Source: Propionibacterium sp.
GTDB lineage: Bacteria > Actinomycetota > Actinomycetes > Propionibacteriales > Propionibacteriaceae
DNA: 64,000 bases
Assembly: GCA_022837595.1 (NCBI GenBank)
Contig: JALHFX010000001.1
Span: forward strand, 96,585 to 160,584
Direction of reading: 5' to 3'
In this document: in pieces, positions 1 to 8,813 of the stretch
Layout: every line of letters begins with the position of its first letter
Position numbering within the stretch: position 1 is the first letter of the stretch
Notes under the pieces: generated by a model
Databases searched by the model: none
What the model saw: the letters and a program-made list of their open reading frames with translations, nothing else
Told to the model about the DNA's origin: nothing
Position numbers and translations under genes: made by a program

Positions 1-444
1 GAACGGCTGCGGAGCAACAAGCACTTCGGCCTGAATTTGCTGCCGAACCACCTCGCGCATTCTGGCTTTTTGGTGGGTGTGGAGAGCGGAGGGGAGGCCG
101 GTCACTACCAGGCAGTTGCGAAGGTCGAGACCCAGGCGTTCGAGTTTTTTTGTTGCACCGGCGATTAGTGCGCTGTGCTCTGGCGTTTCGATCCAGTCGT
201 TTGTGAGTCCCAGAGCAGGCGGCTGGCCGCATGATTGGACGAGCGCCGTCTCACCAACGAAGAACTTCCGCTGCCCTACGGTGACTGTTTCCGTTGCGGC
301 GATCCGCGCTTCGCCTTCATCGGAAATGGCAAAGGCCGGGATTGCCACCGACGGAAAAATAAACTGGTGGCGGCCGGATGAGGAGGCGGCTACCACCTTG
401 ACGGAGCTGTGGCCGATATCGAGGCCGATGATTGTTCGTTGCAT
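1..444 (-). CDS. parM: ParM/StbA-like actin-family plasmid segregation protein, partial (5' part)
   Basis: The reading frame starts at an ATG at 444-442 and runs off the left edge, so only the first 148 residues are visible. The N-terminus (MQRTIIGLDIGHSSVKVV) is the phosphate-1 loop of the actin/Hsp70/ParM fold, and the layout that follows (a strand with FPSVA, then VGQRKFFVGETA) is what plasmid ParM/StbA proteins show. ParM polymerises with ATP and pushes plasmid copies apart through a ParR-centromere complex. An AAGGA Shine-Dalgarno lies 7 nt upstream of the ATG. The repeats just upstream (498-631) would be its centromere and operator. ParR is not visible and may lie beyond the edge. The family call is strong; which ParM subclass it belongs to is uncertain. 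Confidence 0.85.
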   Translation of the reverse strand, partial: MQRTIIGLDIGHSSVKVVAASSSGRHQFIFPSVAIPAFAISDEGEARIAATETVTVGQRKFFVGETALVQSCGQPPALGLTNDWIETPEHSALIAGATKKLERLGLDLRNCLVVTGLPSALHTHQKARMREVVRQQIQAEVLVAPQPF

Positions 445-497
445 TATTTTTTCCTTAGCGATGGTTTGTGCGTCTCGCGCCGCATCCAGATCTGTGC

Positions 498-631
498 CCA
501 GTTCTGGATGCAGATCTGCATGCAGCTTTTAATTTGCTGTACCCAGTTCTGTGCCCAGTTTTTTATTTGCTGTGCCCAGTTCTGGATGCAGTTCTGTGCT
601 CAGTTCTGGATGCAGTTCTGGATGCAGTTTT
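498..631. repeat. Centromere-like direct repeats upstream of parM
   Basis: Eight copies of a CCAGTTCTGGATG-like unit start near 498, 543, 554, 576, 589, 601, 613 and 625, mostly 11-13 bp apart (one gap is about twice that). The position, directly upstream of parM, and the helical-turn spacing match type II partition centromeres (parC), where ParR binds iterated sites that also act as the operator. Copies at 589-625 are the most regular. ParR binding is inferred from position only. Confidence 0.6.
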
Positions 632-920
632 GCTTGCATCGACCTGGCGAAAGCAGCTCAGGCAACTCTAACAGACACACAAAGCATGTCAAATTGCATC
701 GCTTTCGATTCAATTTGAACGGAGGTTTTCGGGGTGCGGCGGCCCTGCCCGGAGAGCTCGGGTGGGCGAAAGGTGGAAGAAAAGAGAGCCGCGCGGGTGT
801 GCTGGAGAAGCCGAGAGCGCCCGCCAGACGGCCGGCTTTGGCCCCACCAGAGGGGGTCGTGGTGGCTGCGGTTCGCGCTTCTAAGCCAGAACGCGACAAG
901 CCGTGAAGCTGTTGGGTGTA

Positions 921-1156
921 TGGCGTATACTGTGCCGCGATAAGCAGTGAATGGTATAAACCTGCGCCACAAGACATCCAAAGTCAGGATTTAGCCCGGT
1001 TTTCACTGCGCCTGAAGGTATGGCAAAGCTGTATATACCTATGCCGCGAGACCCTGCAAAGCCAAGTCAATTCGGCCGGATGATGAGGCGTTAATTCCGG
1101 GTCACTCCCCCGAAGCCATCTATAACCAACTGTACCGGGAGACCCCCCAAAGTGAC
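921..1156. repeat. Three or four degenerate direct repeats before the next gene
   Basis: A loosely conserved block recurs near 951-990, 1031-1067 and 1119-1156, each with TATA(A/T)ACC followed by a G(C/A)GA(C)-rich stretch and CAAAGT/CAAAGC. A weaker fourth copy is near 921-950. Spacing is about 80-88 bp. The last copy overlaps the GTG start of the gene at 1152. They could be regulator binding sites; no function can be read from sequence alone. The stretch 660-920 between these repeats and the centromere holds nothing else I recognise. Confidence 0.4.
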
Positions 1157-1727
1157 GCCCTCTGAAGAATCCCTGGCCAAGCTTCCAGCAGAAGGTGCCC
1201 AGCTGTACGAAGGGTTGAGGCAGTACCTCCTCGAGATCGACAGCAATCTGGTTCGGCTGGACAAAGTGCTGTCTCGACTCCAACCCCCTGTGAGTGGCCG
1301 GGTGAGGCTGGCATGGAGAAAGGACGGGTCCAGCATCCTGACTGAGCGCCGGCCCATTCTTGTGCAATGGAAGAAGATCGGCGAGAAGTGGACGTACGAG
1401 CGAATGGGCGACAAGTCGCTTGTGCAAAAGCTGCCCCGTTCTGGCGCGTTCTACTTTGTGCGTGAAGAGCTGCGCGAAACGACCCGACAGATTTCGGTGT
1501 TGTTGAACAAGCGCTCAACGGCGATCGAGACGGTTCGTCGGACGCAGCAGTCAATCCGGTTTCTGGTCGAGAAGAATCAGGAGTCGATGAGTCAGACGGG
1601 CAGCGAGATTGAAGCCCTTGAAGACCGCGCAACGATGATTCCGTGCACCTGGCGGGACGGGCAGCAGGTGGGTGAGCAGCAGATGTACGTGAGTCCGGAA
1701 GACCAGGCGCTGTTCGACAGTCTGTGA
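1152..1727 (+). CDS. Hypothetical plasmid protein, 191 aa
   Basis: An open frame with normal-looking protein composition, unlike the GC-rich stretch that follows. The start chosen is GTG at 1152, the first start in the frame. No recognised domain. Residues about 70-100 hold a compact region rich in aromatic and basic residues (VQWKKIGEKWTYERMGDK). Residues about 105-160 are predicted coiled coil by eye (charged and polar, with REELRETTRQISVLL and later SEIEALEDRA). It stands alone between a repeat-bearing upstream region and the repeat-rich region downstream. The function is unknown. Confidence 0.6.
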   Translation: MTPSEESLAKLPAEGAQLYEGLRQYLLEIDSNLVRLDKVLSRLQPPVSGRVRLAWRKDGSSILTERRPILVQWKKIGEKWTYERMGDKSLVQKLPRSGAFYFVREELRETTRQISVLLNKRSTAIETVRRTQQSIRFLVEKNQESMSQTGSEIEALEDRATMIPCTWRDGQQVGEQQMYVSPEDQALFDSL

Positions 1728-1928
1728 GTTGGCCTTCGAATCGGAGGCATCAGGGGGGGAGGGGAGACCTTCCCCTTTTTTTCGTCCAGCCGTTTCGCCC
1801 TCTGTGCTGGAGGGGGCAGGGGAATGCTCGGTTCGCCCTGAAGGTCTGGGTGTTGCCGTTCTGCGGAGGATGTCCATCTGCCCGAAGTTCGCCCGGCTTT
1901 TCAGTCTGCCCCGAAAAGAACGGGTGAA

Positions 1929-1943
1929 GCGTTACCGTAACGC
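1929..1943. promoter_or_regulatory. Palindromic operator-like site GCGTTACCGTAACGC
   Basis: A perfect 7-bp inverted repeat around a single C. The same 13-bp core CGTTACCGTAACG recurs at 2460-2472, 12782-12794 and 12810-12822. The last two sit directly upstream of the small gene at 12517-12771, so the likely binder is that protein or a co-regulated one. Confidence 0.6.
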
Positions 1944-2071
1944 AAGGGAGGGGCGGGCGACCTTCTGGCTGGAGGGCGCAGGGGGGTGCTCGTTTCGCCA
2001 TCAGGCCTGAGGGCTGCTGCAAGGGATACGGCACCCGGTTCGCCGGCCCTGCCCGATGAGGCCGTCTGGCT

Positions 2072-3987
2072 GGAGGCGGCAACGGGAATGAGCGTCCTTC
2101 CCGAGATTCGGCTTGACCCTTCCGGTGGAATCCCATCAGTTCAGACGCAAGGGCGGTGACATCCGGTTCGTCGGCCCTGCCCAAGCGTCCTGGCCGGAGG
2201 CGCCAACGAGGGTTTCTCGTCCATCCCCTTCAACGCCTGCGAGCCGCTCGGTATCGTCACCGAGGCCGGAAGCCCACTTGCCTTCTCTGCCAAACCGAAC
2301 GGCGGTGGAGAAGGCCATCACGCCCGGAGGGAGCACGGCTCGTCGGTCCCGCTGGAACGGAGGGTGCGATCTGCGACGCGGCCCTGCCTGTGCGTGCCCA
2401 TCTGGTCGGAGGCCTCAACGGGGGAGTGGGTTGCCCGGCCTGGATCGTTCGTCTTTTGGCGTTACCGTAACGAAAGACGTTCAAGCCGGAGGGCGCAGCG
2501 TTGCCGGTGCCGGAATTCCGTTCGGAGGGACAACGCCGTCCGCGCTTCGGGCGACAAGGGGGGCTTCACTGATGAGGCGGCTCTGCCCTGGATGCAGTCG
2601 AGGGATGCCCTTGATCTGAGCCAGATGGGTGTCTGCGCGTTCGCCCGTTCGGTTTGGAGGCCACATGGAGGGGTGGCGTCGGTCCTTTGGGCGGGAGGCC
2701 TGCGGGATGCTCGCTTCCAGCCGGAGGCCGCAGCGGGGGAGGCGTCCTTCCTTGAGGCAGGAGGCGAGGCTTGCCGGTGGCTTCCTTCGGGCGGGAGGCT
2801 GCATGGAGGGTGCGCCCTTCCTTCGGGTGGGAGGTCAGTCGGCATGAGTCCCATGGGCCGGGTGAGGCTCGCCGGGATCGGCCCTGCCGGAGGGCTTCGT
2901 TCCAGTCGGATGGCGCAAGGGCGTTCTTCCTTCCTTCGGGCGGGAGGCGGGTCGGATGAAGCACAGAGGCCGGAGTGTTGCCGGTCGCCTTCGAGCTGGA
3001 GGCCGCAACGGGGGTGCGCGTCCTGCTGCAAGGTCGGGATCGGCAGCAGTCGCCGGCCAGCCTCGATCTCGGACGGAAGGGCGCCGAGGTGGTCCTTTGG
3101 GATGGAGGCCGCAGCAGGGGTGTCGTTCTGCCCGAAGGACGGAAGCCCGCGGCGGTGACATCGGGGCCGGAGGGGCGGCGCTGGAGGTGGCCTTCTCGCC
3201 GGAGGCCGCAACGAGGGTGCTCGAGCGCCCACGACAACACCTTCGCCGGCGGGGCGGTCCGCATCGAGCTCGGAAGCCACCGCCTTTCTCTGCCAGACCG
3301 GTCTGCGTCTGAGCGGCCACTGCGGTGCGGGGTGGCGGTGGACGGCGGGTGCGCGGCGGGGTGGCGGTGGACGGTGGATCGGTGGCGGTGCAGCGGCGTG
3401 GAGCCGGCCGGTGGGGCGCCGTAGGGGGTCGGAGGACGGCTCAGGTTGGGCTGCCGAGGCTGGGGCTATCCCTCTGGCTGGGAGATGGGTCGGGGCGTGC
3501 CTTTTGCCTCGGCCGGAGGATGGGTGTCTACTGGTACTCGCCTTGAGGTCGGCGGCCGCAGGGGGAAGGGCGGCCTGCCGTCTGTCCCGGAGGGCGGTGC
3601 CGGGTCCTTCCTTGGGGCTGGATGAAGCGGGGTGCGGGCATCCGGATCTGGGTCACGGCCGGCACACCCTCGGTTGTCAGGCTGCAGGGGGAAGGTCGTC
3701 CGGCCTTCTGTTTGGATGGCGTTCGGGAGGGGTCGGATGAGGGCCGGATGGGGCTGTGGCCGTCCAATCGTTTCCTCTTGTCTGGAGGCAGGACGGGTGC
3801 CGTGCGGTTGTCAGGCGGTCGTCCGGAGGCGGGCTTCTGGTCGGAGGCTGCGGGCGAAGGGCATCTGAGCCGGAGGCCGCAACGAGGGGGTGGGGCAGCC
3901 CTCGGTTCGGATGCGAAGCAGGAAGGCGTCCAGAGGGCTGGAGGGCGGTCTGGCGGGCGCCGGTAGGGCCGGAGGCGCCAACGAGGG
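2072..3987 (+). repeat. Eleven dispersed copies of a 17-bp motif GGAGGCCGCAACGAGGG
   Basis: Copies, exact or with a few changes, start at 2072, 2196, 2408, 2656, 2723, 2794, 2998, 3104, 3201, 3872 and 3971, all in the same orientation. The core is GGAGGC(C/G)(G/C)CAACG(A/G)GGG; copies at 2656 and 2794 carry CATGG in place of CAACG. Spacing is irregular (about 67-670 bp). Same-strand orientation and conservation inside otherwise degenerate DNA suggest either a duplicated protein-binding site or the remnant of an amplified repeat. Confidence 0.65.
2459..2472. promoter_or_regulatory. Second copy of the CGTTACCGTAACG palindrome
   Basis: GCGTTACCGTAACG, identical over the 13-bp core to the sites at 1929, 12782 and 12810. 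It lies inside the gene-free repeat region, not next to any recognisable start codon. Confidence 0.6.
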
Positions 3988-4356
3988 AGTGGTGTGCGGC
4001 CTCGAGCTCGGAAGCCGGGCGACGGGGGAGGCACGGCAGCTCGGTCAGCGCCAACCCCTTTCCGCTTCTCTGCCCAACACAACGGCGGTTGATCAGGCTA
4101 CTGCGCTCGGCGGGGCTCGGAAGGCAGTGCTGAGCGCTCGGCGGTCGGTCGGGCGATGGCCGTTGGGACGCACGCAGGCGCGGGCAGGGGAAGTGCCGGG
4201 GTCTGCCCTTCGGTCCAAACGGATGCGCCTGCCGCAAACCAAAAAGCGGCGGGCGCGGCCTCCTGTTGTCCGGGTGTTCGTCCTCTTGGCTGGATGAATG
4301 CGGCCGGTTGTGTCCAGTTCTCAGGCCGGGCTCGGCAGGGGTTTACCGTGGCAGGG

Positions 4357-4994
4357 GGTGGATAACTGTTTAGCCACGTTGGCCGGGTTAAGGCCGGGTC
4401 GGGTGATGAGCATCGGGACGGTCGAGGCAGGGGGGGCGAGGTTCGGCATTCGGGATGGAGGGAAGGGCGTGTGTCGGTGTGGTCGGAGGAAGAACGGAGG
4501 GTGGCCTCGGGTGTGGAGGAGGGACGGCTGCGGCTTCCTGGTCGGGGTTCAAGGAGGTCAGGTGCGCTTTCTCGGGTCCGGGCTTTGGGCTGGAGAAGGC
4601 AGGGGGGCGGGTCATGCAGCCAGGTGGGCGAGGGCGGGTCGGTCCTTCGATCTGGATGTGAGGCAGGTGGTGTGCGCGTTGGCGTTGGAGTGGCGAGGTT
4701 TTGCTTTCGGGTCAGAGGGCCGCAGGCAGCGGGGTTCCTCGGGCAGGGGTGGATAACTGTTTAGCCACCCGTCAGGAGACAAGGCGGCAGGACGGCGGCA
4801 GATGAGGTCCGGGTGGCGCTCCAGGGCAGGACGCTGCTGGAGGATGCAGGGGGGAGGGAAGGACGGCTTCAAGGTCGGCGTGATGCGGTGGCAGTCTTCG
4901 ATCCAGAGGGAAGGCGGCAGGCGGTCTTTGGCCTCGGGTCCAGAAGGCCGAAGGCGCGGGGTTCAGCCGCATAGGGTGGATAACTGTTTAGCCA
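4357..4994 (+). repeat. Three direct copies of GTGGATAACTGTTTAGCCA
   Basis: Copies are at 4357-4377, 4748-4768 and 4975-4994, identical over 19 bp. The reverse complement of the left part reads TTATCCAC, one base from a DnaA box (TTATCCACA), and the ends of the unit (GTGG...CCAC) are inverted. Each copy begins a longer degenerate unit that shares a later block, GGAGGATGCAGGGGG. The sites could be DnaA or plasmid initiator sites, or operators. No replication initiator gene is visible in the window. Confidence 0.6.
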
Positions 4995-5154
4995 GCGGAG
5001 GGCGACGGCAGCCCAGGAGAACAGGAACTGGCCCTCAGGACGCAGGACGCCGGAGGATGCAGGGGGAGGGGAAGACAGCCTCGAGGTCGGCAGTGACCCG
5101 AAGGGGATTCCGGGTGGCAGAGGCGGTCGTGCGCGCGGGGTTTGTGCGGTCATC

Positions 5155-5172
5155 CGGATAATTGGTTATCCG
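5155..5172. promoter_or_regulatory. Inverted repeat CGGATAA-TTGG-TTATCCG upstream of vapBC
   Basis: A perfect 7-bp inverted repeat with a 4-nt centre, about 95 bp before the vapB start. It shares the GGATAA/TTATCC core with the 19-bp repeats to its left. It could be an operator for the toxin-antitoxin promoter or a fourth, divergent member of the DnaA-box-like set. Confidence 0.4.
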
Positions 5173-5266
5173 CTTGGCGGAACCTCAAAGAAGCCCTCCC
5201 CTGCACGAAAAAGCGCATCACTTGATGATGCTATAGTAGGGCGTGCCTTTTGTTGGGAGATACGGT

Positions 5267-5467
5267 ATGCGCACCACGCTCGCGCTCGACGATGAACTTT
5301 TGGCCAAGGCCCAGGCGCTGACCGGCATGACCGAAAAATCTGCCTTGGTGAAGGAGGCGTTGCGAGCGCTCATCCAACGCGAAAGCGCCCGCCGGCTGGC
5401 CCTGCTAGGCGGCTCAGAACCACAGCTGACCGACATCCCGCGGCGCCGGCCGGAACACGACGAATGA
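5267..5467 (+). CDS. vapB: VapB-type antitoxin, 66 aa
   Basis: The N-terminus (MRTTLALDDELLAKAQALTGM) is the ribbon-helix-helix of VapB antitoxins, followed by the usual TEKSALVKEALRALIQRESARRLALLGG helix and a short toxin-binding tail. The ATG at 5267 is preferred over an upstream in-frame GTG because GGGAGA lies 6 nt before it. The stop overlaps the vapC start (ATGA). VapB neutralises VapC and represses its own promoter as a complex. Confidence 0.9.
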   Translation: MRTTLALDDELLAKAQALTGMTEKSALVKEALRALIQRESARRLALLGGSEPQLTDIPRRRPEHDE

Positions 5468-5835
5468 TCCTGGTGGACACCTCGGTCTGGATCGACCACT
5501 TGCGTAGCACCGAAGCGCACTTGTCCGAACTCTTGAACGAAGGACGGGTGTGCATGCATCCCCATGTGCTGGGCGAGATCGCACTCGGCAGTCTCAAGCA
5601 TCGGGCAGTCGTGCTCGAGGCCATGCAGAATCTGCCGCCTGCGATCGTGGCCACCGACGACGAAGTCTTTCGCTTCATCGACGATCACGCCCTCTTCGGG
5701 CTGGGCGTCGGCTATACCGATGCGCACCTGCTGGCAGCGACCAAGCTATCACCAGGTACCCGGCTCTGGACGCGCGATCGGCGCCTCGGCAGCGCAACTG
5801 CCCGGCTCGGGATCGCTTACGAATTGGCCCACTGA
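5464..5835 (+). CDS. vapC: VapC-type PIN-domain ribonuclease toxin, 123 aa
   Basis: A PIN domain with the acidic metal-binding residues in place: D5 (ILVDTSVWID), E38 (LGEIALG), D86 (GYTDAHLLA) and D105 (TRDRRL). VapC toxins are Mg-dependent endoribonucleases, commonly cutting tRNA or the 23S rRNA sarcin-ricin loop. The length is normal for the family. It is translationally coupled to vapB by an ATGA overlap, as expected of a plasmid addiction module. Confidence 0.92.
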   Translation: MILVDTSVWIDHLRSTEAHLSELLNEGRVCMHPHVLGEIALGSLKHRAVVLEAMQNLPPAIVATDDEVFRFIDDHALFGLGVGYTDAHLLAATKLSPGTRLWTRDRRLGSATARLGIAYELAH

Positions 5836-5847
5836 AAAGAGATCGCC

Positions 5848-6519
5848 ATGCAACCCACGCCCCCTGTTGCCCAACTCCTCGATAGCCTCGGCCTGGCACT
5901 TGGTACCTACCAGGTCGAGCTCGTCGACATCCATCAGGCTGAGACGGCATACATCCATCACTCACTCGTTCCAGTGGCAGTTGTTGGCTACGCACAGGTA
6001 TCCCCCACATTCGCCACGGGACGGTTTCCGAAATTCACCTTCATCGACCTCATTCACAAGCGGCCTTCGATGGACGAGATCGAGGCTCGGGCACTGGCTG
6101 CGGTCTGCGGGCTCGATCTCGAACCTGGCTCTTGGAGCAACCCCGAACCGTTCGGCACCCACCTGTGGTCGATGATCGAGCGCTTCGACCTTGGGGCGTT
6201 CTTCCAACGCGTCGATCGACCCTACGGCAGCCGCGGTGAGCACTACTACATGCGCCCCCGCGGTTTCGACTGGAGTAACGCAGACAATCCAGAGATCCCT
6301 GGAGCACTGGATCAGTGGCGATCCGATTATCGGAAGCTGCCGACGTACCGCCAACTACTGGTGGCAACGATCCTGCAGCTCTACTTTCAGTCCGATGACC
6401 GTTACTGGATGGTACGCGTGCCGAAAAAATGGCATGCCGCTGAAGGCATCGAGATCCTCAAGACCAACGGCGCGTTACAGGACTGGGCCCGGCTGTATGC
6501 GCTCTACCCGGGGTGGTGA
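5848..6519 (+). CDS. Hypothetical protein, 223 aa
   Basis: Starts 12 bp after vapC with AAGAG upstream of the ATG, so it may be read through from the vapBC promoter. No domain recognised. The protein is acidic and rich in aromatic residues (RGEHYYMRPRGFDWS near residue 133). There is no signal peptide or membrane segment. Base composition is lower in GC than the repeat region before it. Confidence 0.7.
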   Translation: MQPTPPVAQLLDSLGLALGTYQVELVDIHQAETAYIHHSLVPVAVVGYAQVSPTFATGRFPKFTFIDLIHKRPSMDEIEARALAAVCGLDLEPGSWSNPEPFGTHLWSMIERFDLGAFFQRVDRPYGSRGEHYYMRPRGFDWSNADNPEIPGALDQWRSDYRKLPTYRQLLVATILQLYFQSDDRYWMVRVPKKWHAAEGIEILKTNGALQDWARLYALYPGW

Positions 6520-6962
6520 GCCTTGGGGTGGGCAACCCTCGAGATCCCGGTCTCGCATGCGCCGGCGATCGTCGCCCTTGCTGCACTCAACGTCTTCTTA
6601 TCCTGTTTATCCGCTGATTTTTCGGCTAGAAATCACCGTGCATCTGCACGTTCGCCAACGCTCATCTTGGCGGCTGGATTCCGATGGAAGAATCTATAAA
6701 AAAACCCCTCAGCAGCGTCCCCGCCGAGGCAGGGTCACCGAGAGGGGCCGTGTTGAGCAGAACTCTAGGTCACCAGGAGTGGCGCGTCAATGAGCGCTGG
6801 CTTGTTGCTTCTTTTGTGAAGAACGCCACGCTTTTGCTTGCTTGTACGCGCTCTTTTGCGCGCTAGAAAACACGCCCTTTTAAGACAACGTCGCCAGATT
6901 CTCAGCACGCCCTGTGCATCTCCTTCAGGCAGCACTAACCCATTGCCTACAAGGAGAGCACC
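6520..6962. other. Intergenic region with a candidate promoter
   Basis: About 440 bp without a gene. A run of A followed by CCCCTC...GAGGGG (about 6706-6752) reads as a terminator on the minus strand, though no minus-strand gene precedes it. A candidate promoter for the next gene is TTGTAC at 6842-6847, 16 bp, then TAGAAA at 6864-6869. The last 45 bp form the shared leader hairpin. Confidence 0.45.
6916..6958 (+). promoter_or_regulatory. Shared RBS-sequestering leader, copy 1
   Basis: TCTCCTT (from 6919) pairs with AAGGAGA (6951-6957), the Shine-Dalgarno of the gene at 6963. Inside it AGGCA pairs with TGCCT. The loop carries GCACTAACCC. Same architecture as eleven other leaders in the window. 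Confidence 0.75.
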
Positions 6963-7943
6963 ATGAACAGCAAGAAACACCGCAAGTACATCGAAACCGC
7001 AAAGGCACTGCCCGCGTATTGCATCTACCCCGACGATTATCACTTCTCGGATGCGTGGGCCGACAAGCTCATCGCCGGATGGATCTCGCTCAAGCGGGTG
7101 CAGGTCGAGAGCAAATGGGACAACGCTCGTTTCCGTGACGCCCTGATCGATCTGGTGATCGAACTCAGCGAGGGATGGGAAGCCGAGTTCTTGGAGGCTG
7201 CACGCCAGGAAGGGATGACCTTTGATTGTGTCTCTTACGAGGTGCAAGAGCAGATGCACCAGGCCTACATCCAGGCCCACCGGGAGCGGGCCTTCGATCT
7301 CATCCCAAACGGCCTGCATGGCGAATTGTGCTGGGTGCCGGGATGGAACGGGGTCAGTCTCGATGAACTGATGGAGGAGTTCGGGCAGCGCAGCCAGCGC
7401 TATAACTCGAACTACATCGAAGAGGTGCAGCCTGGCCGTTGGTTGATCGAGTTGCTCAAACTGGGCAACTGCTCGAGTGAGTCGCTTCGCGCGTATTGCA
7501 TGGCGCATGGCGCTGAGGGACGGATTTTCGTTGAGCACACCGCGGATCTGCGCTGGAAAGTCGAAGCTGATCCTCAGCGTCCAACGGTGCTTTCGCCCGA
7601 AGAGGTGGTGTCAATCATCGAGAACGGCTACACCTGGGCCGTCCCGATGGCGCACGCACAGATCAACGTGCGGGCGCTTTTCGAGCACGATTGCACCAAG
7701 CCGATGTTCTGGAGCACAGCCCAGGGCAAGGTTCACATCGGTCTGCACGACGGTGTGCTCAACGGCGCGGGCTACATGGATGCCTACGATGGTTACCTGG
7801 TGGTACCCGCCAACGCGACGGGCTTTGCCGGTGAAGCGCGCTGGCACTGGAGCATCAACAAGGTGTACGGCATCGTGAAGTCCTACTTCAAGGTGACGCC
7901 TATCGAGGTGACGACGATCGACACGATCTCTGTTGCCGCGTAA
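6963..7943 (+). CDS. Hypothetical protein, 326 aa, with shared leader
   Basis: The ATG lies 5 nt after an AAGGAGA. No recognised domain. The protein is soluble-looking, with an acidic, Trp-rich N-terminal half and a C-terminal half of short strands (GLHDGVLNGAGYMDAYDGYLVVPAN). It is a single-gene cassette: leader 6916-6958, gene, terminator 7952-7988. The cassette form and leader tie its expression to SleB, DUF3268 and the other genes that share the leader. Confidence 0.75.
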   Translation: MNSKKHRKYIETAKALPAYCIYPDDYHFSDAWADKLIAGWISLKRVQVESKWDNARFRDALIDLVIELSEGWEAEFLEAARQEGMTFDCVSYEVQEQMHQAYIQAHRERAFDLIPNGLHGELCWVPGWNGVSLDELMEEFGQRSQRYNSNYIEEVQPGRWLIELLKLGNCSSESLRAYCMAHGAEGRIFVEHTADLRWKVEADPQRPTVLSPEEVVSIIENGYTWAVPMAHAQINVRALFEHDCTKPMFWSTAQGKVHIGLHDGVLNGAGYMDAYDGYLVVPANATGFAGEARWHWSINKVYGIVKSYFKVTPIEVTTIDTISVAA

Positions 7944-7951
7944 ACCATCCA

Positions 7952-7988
7952 GACCGTCACTTCCCTCGCGGGTGTGACGGTCATTTTT
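7952..7988 (+). terminator. Intrinsic terminator
   Basis: GACCGTCAC pairs with GTGACGGTC (7974-7982), followed by ATTTTTG. It closes the cassette of the gene at 6963. Confidence 0.85.
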
Positions 7989-8100
7989 GTTGACTTGCGC
8001 GAGAACTAGACGATTAGCTGATCGTTTCGGCTCGCCTATTTAAGCGCGCTTGAATTGCTTTTATGGCTTCCAGTAACGCCAATTCGCATCAACCGGTGCG

Positions 8101-8140
8101 CATCTCCACAGGGCAGTTCAATCATCTACCCTTCAAGGAG
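8101..8140 (+). promoter_or_regulatory. Shared leader, copy 2
   Basis: TCTCC (8103-8107) pairs with GGAGA of the Shine-Dalgarno; the inner helix is GGG/CCC; the loop carries GCAGTTCAATC. It precedes the ATG at 8148. Confidence 0.7.
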
Positions 8141-8147
8141 AATTCTC

Positions 8148-8762
8148 ATGCAGCAAGAACCCGTCACCATCATCGCAACGCGGTTGATCCGCTACACGCA
8201 CTTGCTGGACCTTCGCGCCAGTTGCTATGCCGCTATCGAAGCGCAACGCAAGATCATCGAGCATGATGGACAGACCAGCTCTCACAGCCTGTCTCTGCAC
8301 TCGCTGCAGCAACAAGCCCAGCAGATCGAGAGTGAGCTCACCGAGCTTGGCTCTGTCGATTTTCGTCAGGATTTGATCAAGCTCGATTCGGCCGCGAAGG
8401 TTGTTCTCTCACTAGAAGCCCAGTTTGGAGAAGCGATCGACCGCGATGAGGAGATCGGTGGCGTCGATGCCGTCGATAGCATTACCGACCTTCTCCTTGG
8501 CCAAGGGCGCCCAACGCTTGAAGTGTTGGGCTTGCGCGAAGCTCCATTCTGGAAAGCCGCTGCAGAGTTCGGCTATCGAGTCCACCGAGGGCACGAAGTC
8601 GACGGCGCCGAACTGGAAGGCAAGTATTGGTGGTCGCTCTACCGTGAGGATTGGGTTGAGGTCGAAACCAGCGAAAGTGTGTTCGATTCGTACGAAGCAG
8701 CCTGGCAGAACGCGATGTGCGCACTGGCCAGCGAACTGAAGTCCGAGTGCCCTGAGTCCTGA
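8148..8762 (+). CDS. Hypothetical protein, 204 aa, with shared leader
   Basis: The start at 8148 is fixed by AAGGAGA in the leader; the frame is open further upstream but that part overlaps the leader structure. Residues about 15-90 look helical (IRYTHLLDLRASCYAAIEAQRKII, later LHSLQQQAQQIESELTELGS). The C-terminal part has conserved-looking aromatic residues (GKYWWSLYREDWVEVE). No domain recognised. It is a single-gene cassette ending at the terminator 8782-8813. Confidence 0.75.
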   Translation: MQQEPVTIIATRLIRYTHLLDLRASCYAAIEAQRKIIEHDGQTSSHSLSLHSLQQQAQQIESELTELGSVDFRQDLIKLDSAAKVVLSLEAQFGEAIDRDEEIGGVDAVDSITDLLLGQGRPTLEVLGLREAPFWKAAAEFGYRVHRGHEVDGAELEGKYWWSLYREDWVEVETSESVFDSYEAAWQNAMCALASELKSECPES

Positions 8763-8781
8763 TCCGTCATCAAGCACCCCT

Positions 8782-8813
8782 CCCCCGCACAGCTTGGCTG
8801 TCGGGGGATTTTT
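8782..8813 (+). terminator. Intrinsic terminator
   Basis: CCCCCG plus ACAGC pairs with GCTGT plus CGGGGG (8797-8807), followed by ATTTTT. Confidence 0.9.

Larger units (their letters stand above)
1728..5160. other. 3.4-kb G-biased repeat region without a convincing gene
   Basis: Every frame of useful length here gives low-complexity Arg/Gly/Pro/Ser-rich translations on both strands, with no recognisable domain and no consistent ribosome-binding site. The plus strand is strongly enriched in G over C from about 3300 onward. The region is built from degenerate repeated blocks: a 17-bp GGAGGC...CAACG motif, phrases such as GTCGGCCCTGCCC, and longer units of about 230 bp at 4745-5160. It lies between the partition region and vapBC. 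It may be a replication, segregation or nucleoid-binding region, or a noncoding repeat array; I see no basis to choose. Confidence 0.55.

Noticed and set aside
498..640. A CRISPR-like array
   Set aside because: Units are 8-13 bp with almost no spacers; they fit a centromere and not a CRISPR.
1728..5160. Many long open frames on both strands (Arg/Pro/Gly-rich)
   Set aside because: They are the expected result of high GC and repeats, have no domains and overlap one another on both strands.
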